Shown here one piece after another: positions 1 to 3,991 of a DNA stretch of 9,119 nt (the stretch's first letter is position 1; the number at the start of each line of letters is the position of its first letter). Source of the stretch: an uncultured Eubacteriales bacterium. GTDB lineage: Bacteria; Bacillota; Clostridia; Tissierellales; Peptoniphilaceae. The notes under the pieces were generated by a model. That model did no database searches. It was not told where the DNA came from and worked only from the letters and a program-made list of their open reading frames with translations. Location: positions 1-9,119 of the forward strand of contig CABTXP010000046.1 of the NCBI GenBank assembly GCA_902488815.1, in the 5' to 3' direction. A program made the position numbers and the translations under genes.

Positions 1-362
1 TCGGCTCGGTATTGTTGTTTGCATTTTCGAATCGCTTCTTCCAATTTTTCGTGCCTGAGGATTTACTAACTCAAGTGGAAGGCGCCAAGTACCTTAGAAT
101 TATTTCTCCCTCGGAATTTTTTATGTGCATTCAAATCGGTACGGCGGGAATGTTAAACGGCTTAGGTCTTTCAAGATATCCGGCATATGCTTCGGCAGTA
201 ACAAATATCTCTCGAGTTTTTATTTCCTTGCTTTTAATGCCCTATATGGGGGTATTAGGTATATGGGCGGCAATGAGTATTACAACAATTTTAAACGGAA
301 TTGCCGAGACGGTTTTGTATGTTATGATTAGAAATAAGACAAATGGTTTTAGAACAATTTAG
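1..362 (+). CDS. MATE-family multidrug/polysaccharide-type efflux transporter, C-terminal part (5' end outside window)
   Basis: The reading frame is open from the left edge (first full codon at position 3) and ends at TAG 360-362, so about 119 C-terminal residues are visible. Three hydrophobic segments can be seen, roughly LRIISPSEFFMCIQIGTAG, AYASAVTNISRVFISLLL and VLGIWAAMSITTILNGIAE. They are separated by the pattern GLG-S-YPAY and G-LGIWAAM, which is typical of the last helices of MATE (NorM/DinF-like) antiporters. MATE proteins sit in the cytoplasmic membrane and export drugs or metabolites using a Na+ or H+ gradient; the substrate cannot be told from this fragment. The stop codon overlaps the SD of the following isomerase gene, so the two are probably co-transcribed. 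A MurJ/Wzx-type flippase of the same superfamily is less likely but cannot be excluded without the N-terminal half. Confidence 0.82.
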   Translation, partial: GSVLLFAFSNRFFQFFVPEDLLTQVEGAKYLRIISPSEFFMCIQIGTAGMLNGLGLSRYPAYASAVTNISRVFISLLLMPYMGVLGIWAAMSITTILNGIAETVLYVMIRNKTNGFRTI

Positions 363-370
363 GAGGAAAA

Positions 371-970
371 ATGATAGAACAATTAAAAGACCCGGTAAAG
401 GGCGAAGAGATTGCAGTGCTAAAGACAAATCACGGTGTAATTAAGCTTAGACTTTTTGAAGAGGCGGCACCGAAGGCTGTTGAAAATTTTAAGACTCACA
501 TTAAAAACGGCTACTATGACGGCGTAACTTTTCACAGAATTATCGACGAGTTTATGATCCAAGGCGGTGACCCGACAGGCACAGGCATGGGCGGAGAATC
601 TATTTGGAATAAAGACTTTGAAGATGAATTTGATTTACACTTCAGAAATATAAGGGGAGCACTTTCAATGGCAAATGCAGGCCCAAATACAAACGGCTCA
701 CAATTTTTTATTGTGCAAAAGGGACCTGTTGAAGCCGATATTATAAAACAAATGCGCTCCATGGGTGCAGAAAACGGATACCCGGATGAAATTGTAGATG
801 TGTACGAAAATTTAGGAGGCACATACTGGCTTGACGGCAAGCACACAGTATTCGGTCAAGTCTTTGAAGGCATGGATGTAGTAGATGAAATTGCATCACA
901 ACCGAAAAATGCCATGGACAAACCTTTAAAAGACGTTGTAATTGAAAAGGCGACTATAGAAACATTTTAA
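371..970 (+). CDS. Cyclophilin-type peptidyl-prolyl cis-trans isomerase, cytoplasmic
   Basis: This 199-residue protein catalyses cis-trans isomerisation of Xaa-Pro bonds and so assists protein folding. The cyclophilin core is complete: FHR at 54-56 with catalytic Arg56, FMIQGGD at 61-67, the MANAGPNTNGSQFFI block at 100-114, and W153-LDGKH-TVFG to 162. These match the active-site Arg, Phe, Met, Gln, Trp and His of human cyclophilin A. About 32 extra residues (roughly 115-150) lie between the QFF motif and the active-site Trp, a larger insertion than in the minimal eukaryotic fold; I believe such insertions occur in Firmicute relatives. No signal peptide or lipobox is present, so the protein should be cytoplasmic. 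The start is fixed by AGGAGG at 361-366, four bases before ATG, and this SD contains part of the upstream TAG stop. The gene ends in a convergent terminator region shared with tyrS. Confidence 0.95.
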   Translation: MIEQLKDPVKGEEIAVLKTNHGVIKLRLFEEAAPKAVENFKTHIKNGYYDGVTFHRIIDEFMIQGGDPTGTGMGGESIWNKDFEDEFDLHFRNIRGALSMANAGPNTNGSQFFIVQKGPVEADIIKQMRSMGAENGYPDEIVDVYENLGGTYWLDGKHTVFGQVFEGMDVVDEIASQPKNAMDKPLKDVVIEKATIETF

Positions 971-977
971 TAAAAAG

Positions 978-999
978 AAGACATCCTTACGGGTGCCTT
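978..999 (+). terminator. Weak imperfect hairpin after the isomerase gene
   Basis: A 9-bp stem with one A-C mismatch and one T-G wobble (978-986 pairing with 991-999, loop TTAC) begins eight bases after the isomerase stop. Only TTT-ATG follows, so the U-tract is poor. It may be a decayed intrinsic terminator, with the stronger palindrome at 1011-1034 doing the main work. Confidence 0.35.
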
Positions 1000-1007
1000 T
1001 ATGCAAC

Positions 1008-1037
1008 AAAAAAGCGGAGATTAATCTCCGCTTTAAT
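1008..1037. terminator. Bidirectional intrinsic terminator between converging genes
   Basis: Positions 1011-1034 form a perfect 24-bp palindrome: AAAGCGGAGATT followed by its exact reverse complement. It folds into a stable GC-cored hairpin on either strand. Read leftward for tyrS, the stem is followed by a run of six T residues (AAAAAA at 1008-1013 on the plus strand), a canonical rho-independent signal starting two bases past the tyrS stop. Read rightward for the isomerase operon, the stem ends in TTT-AATTATTT, a weaker U-rich tail. One element therefore appears to serve both operons. Confidence 0.85.
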
Positions 1038-2263
1038 TATTTAACCGAAATTTTATGGAAAACTTTTTTACCTTTTTTAATTATTACTTCATTGTCGCTC
1101 AAAACTTCTTCAGACATTTTTAAGTTCGGGTCCTTAACTTTTTCTTCTCCCAAGGTTATGCCGCCTTGAGTGATAAGTCTTCTGCCTTCGGAGTTTGTCT
1201 TGATTAAATTCGTCTTATTAAGCACGTCAATAATTGTCATTTCCAAAAACTCGTTCTTATCTATTTCAGTTGTAGGCATGTTCACAGATGATTGTCCCTT
1301 GCCGAATACGGACCTTGCAGCTTCCAAAGCCTTCTTCGCTTCTTCTTCACCGTGAACGTCTTTTACAACTTCATATGCCAAAAGTTCTTTAACTATATTA
1401 AGGTCCTTGCCTTCGTAGTTTTCATATTTTTTAATTTCTTCCATAGGAAGAAGTGTCAAAAGTTTTAAAAACTTTAATGCGTCTCTGTCATCCACATTGC
1501 GCAAGTATTGGAACATTTCATAGGGCGGTGTCTTTTCCTTGTCAAGCCACACTGCACCCTTTGCAGTCTTGCCCATCTTTTGTCCGTCCGCAGTGGATAA
1601 TAGTTTAAAGGTCATGGCATATACTGTAGCATTTTCTTTTCTTCTCACAAGTTCATATCCGCCAAGCATATTGGACCATTGATCCGATCCGCCAAGCTCC
1701 AACTTACAGTTGTGCTTTCTATATAGATGCAAAAAGTCGTAGGACTGCATTAACATATAGCCGAATTCAAAAAATGTAAGGCCCTTTTCCATTCTGTTTT
1801 TGTAGCAGTCGAAGGTAAGCATTCTGTTAACGGAAAATTCCGTACCGATTTCACGCATAAAGTCCAAGAAGTTTAAGTTGAGTAACCAGTCCGCATTATT
1901 TTCAAAGTAGCCCTTGCCCACTTCAAAATCTAAAAAGTGAGACAGTTGTCTTTTGAAACAACTTACGTTGTGGTCGATAAACTCCTTGGTCATTAACTTT
2001 CTCATGTCGTTTCTGCCGGAGGGGTCACCGATCATTGTAGTGCCGCCGCCTAACAGTGCGATGGGTATATGTCCCGCTCTTTGCATGTGCTGCATAACAC
2101 GAACTTGCAAAAAGTGTCCCAATGTAAGGGAGTCGGCAGTTGCGTCAAAGCCTATGTAGAAGCAAACTTTTTCTTTGTTTAAAAGTTCTCTTAACTCTTC
2201 TAAATTTGTTGCTTGGTCTATAAAACCTCTTTCATCTAAAATATCAATTATATCTCTTGTCAT
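1037..2263 (-). CDS. tyrS: Tyrosyl-tRNA synthetase
   Basis: This 408-residue class I aminoacyl-tRNA synthetase charges tRNA-Tyr in the cytoplasm. The Rossmann catalytic domain contains FYIGFD at 35-40, the HIGH-region motif TLGH at 47-50, GGGTTMIGDPSG at 72-83, YMLMQSYD at 169-176, GGSDQW at 191-196 and the KMSKS-equivalent KMGKT at 229-233. Tyr36, Asp80, Tyr169, Gln173, Asp176 and Gln195 match the known tyrosine-binding residues of the Geobacillus enzyme. The C-terminal part, about 344-404, has the S4-type RNA-binding pattern (EGRRLITQGGITLGEEKV). The first His of HIGH is replaced by Thr47, and the usual FDPTADS reads FDATADS. The start ATG follows AGAGGTG with five bases between. Its promoter faces away from acpS-nnrD, and the leader is too short for a T-box. 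Length and domain order are normal, so the identity is secure. Confidence 0.97.
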   Translation of the reverse strand: MTRDIIDILDERGFIDQATNLEELRELLNKEKVCFYIGFDATADSLTLGHFLQVRVMQHMQRAGHIPIALLGGGTTMIGDPSGRNDMRKLMTKEFIDHNVSCFKRQLSHFLDFEVGKGYFENNADWLLNLNFLDFMREIGTEFSVNRMLTFDCYKNRMEKGLTFFEFGYMLMQSYDFLHLYRKHNCKLELGGSDQWSNMLGGYELVRRKENATVYAMTFKLLSTADGQKMGKTAKGAVWLDKEKTPPYEMFQYLRNVDDRDALKFLKLLTLLPMEEIKKYENYEGKDLNIVKELLAYEVVKDVHGEEEAKKALEAARSVFGKGQSSVNMPTTEIDKNEFLEMTIIDVLNKTNLIKTNSEGRRLITQGGITLGEEKVKDPNLKMSEEVLSDNEVIIKKGKKVFHKISVK

Positions 2264-2287
2264 TTCACACCTCTTTATTCTTTAACT

Positions 2288-2316
2288 ACTCTATAATATT
2301 GAATAGGAGTTGTCAA
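2288..2316 (-). promoter_or_regulatory. Predicted sigma-A promoter for tyrS
   Basis: On the minus strand a perfect -35 box TTGACA occupies 2316-2311. Seventeen bases downstream lies TAGAGT (2293-2288, 4 of 6 consensus); TATAGA at 2295-2290 with a 15-base spacer is an alternative -10. Transcription would start near 2280, leaving a leader of roughly 15-20 bases that holds little more than the SD. It overlaps the opposing acpS-nnrD promoter. Confidence 0.6.
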
Positions 2317-2330
2317 TTTAGCTATAATAT
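2291..2330 (+). repeat. 9-bp direct repeat CTATAATAT in the divergent promoter region
   Basis: CTATAATAT occurs exactly at 2291-2299 and again at 2322-2330, 31 bases apart, close to three helical turns. Each copy contains a TATAAT hexamer. It may reflect two -10 elements or a site for a regulator binding one face of the helix; AT-rich coincidence is also possible. Confidence 0.45.
2299..2328 (+). promoter_or_regulatory. Predicted sigma-A promoter for the acpS-nnrD fusion gene
   Basis: A perfect -10 box TATAAT (2323-2328) is preceded, with an 18-base spacer, by TTGAAT (2299-2304, 4 of 6 for -35). Initiation would fall near 2335, at the edge of the SD AGGTGA (2335-2340), giving an almost leaderless mRNA. 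A second TATAAT at 2292-2297 could drive a longer transcript, but I see no good -35 at proper spacing for it. Confidence 0.5.
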
Positions 2331-2344
2331 AGACAGGTGATTAT

Positions 2345-3514
2345 ATGGGAATAGATTTAATCGGAATAACTAAAGTTGAAAAAATTTTACAACGTCATGG
2401 CGAAAAATTTTTAGAAAAAGTTTTTACAGATGATGAAATTAAATATATAGAAGAAAAACACTTTATGCCTCAAACCGTTGCAGGCATTTACGCGGCAAAG
2501 GAAGCAATGCTTAAAGAGTTGGGCACGGGAATAGGAGAGTACTCACTAAAAGACGTGGAAGTATTTCACGACGAGAAAGGTCGCCCCTACGGAAAGGCGG
2601 GAGAGAAATTATTTGACATTTCCATCTCTCACGAGGGGGACTATGGAGTTGCCGTCGCCGTACTTATGGAAAAAAATATTCTAAACGTACCTGATGAATT
2701 AAAACACTTGCTCAAGAGAAGGGAGAAAAATTCTCACAAGGGAACTTACGGCAGAGTAGGTGTCGTTGCAGGCCAAAGGGGAATGCTCGGCAGTGCATAT
2801 CTCTCATCAAGCGCCGCTTTTAAAACCGGTGCTGGCCTTGTATATGTTGTAGTTGAAGATGATATATTTGACGCCATGAGCATTAAGGCGACTGAACAAA
2901 TTGTAAAGACATTTGAAGATATTGATGCTGAAATAGAATTTTTAAAAACAATGGACACCATATTAATAGGTCCCGGAATTAAAGACAATGAAAGATATAG
3001 GACACTACTTCAAAAAATTTTGGATATGGACAAAAGGGTTGTAGTTGATGCAACGGCCTTTGACATATTAAGAGACAATCCGTTATTTTTACAAGGCAAG
3101 GCTTTAAAAATTTTAACTCCTCACGAAGGAGAGTTTTCTAAAATTACAGGCTCAAGTGTTGAGGAGATTGGAAGACATAGAGAAAAATTTGCAAGAGATT
3201 TTGCAAAGAAGCACAACCTCACACTAGTGTTAAAAGGCAACGAAACAGTTGTGACAGACGGAGAGAAAGTATATATAAATAAGAGCGGCAACCCGGGCAT
3301 GGCAACGGCAGGGTCGGGGGATGTCCTTTCAGGTATTGTCTCCGCACTCTTTAAAAACCTTGATCCATATGATGCCGCATCCTTAGGCGTATATATTCAC
3401 GGAACGGCGGGAGATTTTGCAAAAGATATTTACGGGGAGGAGTCCATGACCGCCACGGATATTTTGGAAAATATTTACAAAGTTTTTAAATACGGAAATG
3501 AGTTATTTATCTGA
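2345..3514 (+). CDS. Fused holo-ACP synthase (AcpS) / ADP-dependent NAD(P)H-hydrate dehydratase (NnrD)
   Basis: This single 389-residue ORF joins two enzymes normally made separately. Residues 1-110 are AcpS, which transfers 4'-phosphopantetheine from CoA to acyl carrier protein. They contain GIDLI with Asp4, AAKEAMLKELGTG with Glu53 (the Mg-binding pair) and the SISH motif at 93-96. Residues about 113-385 are NnrD, a ribokinase-fold enzyme that repairs hydrated NAD(P)H using ADP. They contain SHKGTYGRVGVVAG at 130-143, KTGAGLVYV, ILIGPGIKDN, ILTPHEGEF at 256-264, VLKGNETVV and GNPGMATAGSGDVLSG at 315-330 with catalytic Asp326. The NnrE (YjeF N-terminal) epimerase domain that often accompanies NnrD is absent. 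Start ATG 2345 follows AGGTGA by four bases; an in-frame TAG at 2330-2332 blocks any longer form. The domain joint sits on an A7 run (2670-2676). The gene ends with tandem in-frame stops TGA-TAA. No gene symbol is given because the entry covers two genes. Confidence 0.93.
   Translation: MGIDLIGITKVEKILQRHGEKFLEKVFTDDEIKYIEEKHFMPQTVAGIYAAKEAMLKELGTGIGEYSLKDVEVFHDEKGRPYGKAGEKLFDISISHEGDYGVAVAVLMEKNILNVPDELKHLLKRREKNSHKGTYGRVGVVAGQRGMLGSAYLSSSAAFKTGAGLVYVVVEDDIFDAMSIKATEQIVKTFEDIDAEIEFLKTMDTILIGPGIKDNERYRTLLQKILDMDKRVVVDATAFDILRDNPLFLQGKALKILTPHEGEFSKITGSSVEEIGRHREKFARDFAKKHNLTLVLKGNETVVTDGEKVYINKSGNPGMATAGSGDVLSGIVSALFKNLDPYDAASLGVYIHGTAGDFAKDIYGEESMTATDILENIYKVFKYGNELFI
2670..2676 (+). other. 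A7 homopolymer / A-AAA-AAT slippery heptamer at the AcpS-NnrD joint
   Basis: Seven A residues cover codons 109-111 (GAA AAA AAT), just after the natural C-terminal end of the AcpS domain. In zero frame this is the slippery pattern X-XXY-YYZ. A one-base loss gives TAA at 2682-2684 (a 112-residue AcpS). A one-base gain or -1 shift gives TGA at 2692-2694 (a 116-residue AcpS). Slippage here would therefore release free AcpS; the alternative is a recent or sequencing-derived frame fusion. Confidence 0.5.
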
Positions 3515-3531
3515 TAAATATCTTATTTCTT

Positions 3532-3560
3532 TTGACATTGTCTATACACTATTTTAAAAT
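3532..3560 (+). promoter_or_regulatory. Strong predicted sigma-A promoter for mazF
   Basis: Perfect -35 TTGACA (3532-3537), an exactly 17-base spacer and -10 TAAAAT (3555-3560, 5 of 6) give one of the best promoters in the window. Initiation would be near 3567, followed by SD AAGGTGG (3576-3582) and ATG 3586. The -10 lies inside a 10-bp palindrome ATTTTAAAAT (3551-3560) that could be an operator or mere AT-richness. The toxin gene can thus be transcribed independently of acpS-nnrD. Confidence 0.72.
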
Positions 3561-3585
3561 TGTTTTAGAAAGATGAAGGTGGGAC

Positions 3586-3939
3586 ATGATAGTAAAAAGA
3601 GGGGATTTATTTTATGCGGACCTCTCTCCTGTAATAGGTTCTGAACAAGGGGGAGTAAGACCCGTTGTAATAATTCAAAACGACGTGGGCAATAAGTATT
3701 CGCCTACAACAATTGTTGCCGCAATAACATCTTCTCAGGGCAAAGCAAAGCTTCCCACTCATGTGCGGGTAGCGGCACATCACTTAGCCCTTCCCAAAAA
3801 TTCCTTTATACTTTTGGAGCAAATAAGAACCATAGATAAAAAAAGGTTGCGAGAGAAGATAGGCAAGGTGGACGATGATACTATGGCTTCTATTGACAAA
3901 GCCATCAGAGTGAGTCTTAAAATAGACAATACATATTAA
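3586..3939 (+). CDS. mazF: MazF/EndoA (PemK-family) endoribonuclease toxin without adjacent antitoxin
   Basis: This 117-residue protein closely resembles Bacillus subtilis EndoA (MazF), an RNase that cleaves mRNA at UACAU. It starts MIVKRGDLFYADLSPV and keeps GSEQGGVRPVVIIQND (18-33), PTTIVAAITSS (40-50), KLPTHV and LLEQIRTIDKKRL. The active-site residues Arg25 and Thr48 and the nearby Ser19 are present, so the enzyme should be functional. The length is normal. In Bacillus the CopG-like antitoxin EndoAI is encoded just upstream. Here only 71 bases separate it from the acpS-nnrD stop, and they hold a promoter and SD rather than a gene. The toxin has its own promoter and terminator, so any antitoxin must be encoded elsewhere or control must differ. 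Position downstream of acpS matches the Bacillus acpS-ydcC-alr-ndoAI-ndoA neighbourhood in reduced form. Whether it acts as a toxin in this host is inference. Confidence 0.95.
   Translation: MIVKRGDLFYADLSPVIGSEQGGVRPVVIIQNDVGNKYSPTTIVAAITSSQGKAKLPTHVRVAAHHLALPKNSFILLEQIRTIDKKRLREKIGKVDDDTMASIDKAIRVSLKIDNTY
3893..3923 (+). promoter_or_regulatory. Tentative promoter inside the mazF 3' end for the cell-wall operon
   Basis: TTGACA (3893-3898) and TAAAAT (3918-3923) lie in the last codons of mazF with a long 19-base spacer. The downstream operon needs a promoter and only 28 bases separate the mazF terminator from ATG 3992, so this is the best candidate I see. The spacing is poor, and the transcript would begin just before the mazF terminator hairpin. 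Read-through from mazF is the alternative. Confidence 0.25.
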
Positions 3940-3963
3940 AACGCTCATTGATATGGGCGTTTT
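3938..3963 (+). terminator. Intrinsic terminator of mazF, overlapping its stop codon
   Basis: An 11-bp stem (AAAACGCTCAT, 3938-3948, pairing with ATGGGCGTTTT, 3953-3963, one T-G wobble) encloses the loop TGAT. The stem ends in TTTT and is followed by CTATT. The hairpin begins inside the mazF TAA stop (3937-3939). It should separate mazF from the operon that starts at 3992. Confidence 0.85.
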
Positions 3964-3991
3964 CTATTGAATAAAACATACCGGAGGAAGA

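Noticed and set aside
532..846. Minus-strand ORF of 104 codons inside the isomerase gene
   Set aside because: It is antisense to strongly conserved cyclophilin motifs, with no SD and no recognisable protein features; a shadow frame. The other short ORFs inside tyrS, acpS-nnrD, the DUF5693 gene, csaB, tagA and tkt were dismissed for the same reason.
2708..2710. TTG at codon 122 as an independent start for the NnrD domain
   Set aside because: It has no SD upstream and the region reads as a continuous in-frame linker; a separate start is not supported.
3504..3520. AT-only hairpin (7-bp stem, loop CTG) across the acpS-nnrD stop followed by a T-rich stretch
   Set aside because: It has no G-C pairs in the stem and the T-run is interrupted, so it is too weak to call as a terminator.
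3515..3585. Possible remnant of an EndoAI/MazE antitoxin gene before mazF
   Set aside because: The 71 bases contain stops, a clear promoter and an SD; no CopG-like or MazE-like peptide is readable in any frame.
3930..3934. TACAT (UACAU, the EndoA cleavage motif) in the last codons of mazF, suggesting self-cleavage
   Set aside because: The same 5-mer recurs elsewhere in the window (for example near 4853, 5267, 5834, 8142), so one copy here is within chance; the specificity of this MazF is also unproven.
3948..3977. TTGATA and TAAAAC with an 18-base spacer as a promoter for the DUF5693 operon
   Set aside because: The start site would fall inside the SD at 3983-3987, and the -35 lies in the terminator loop and stem.
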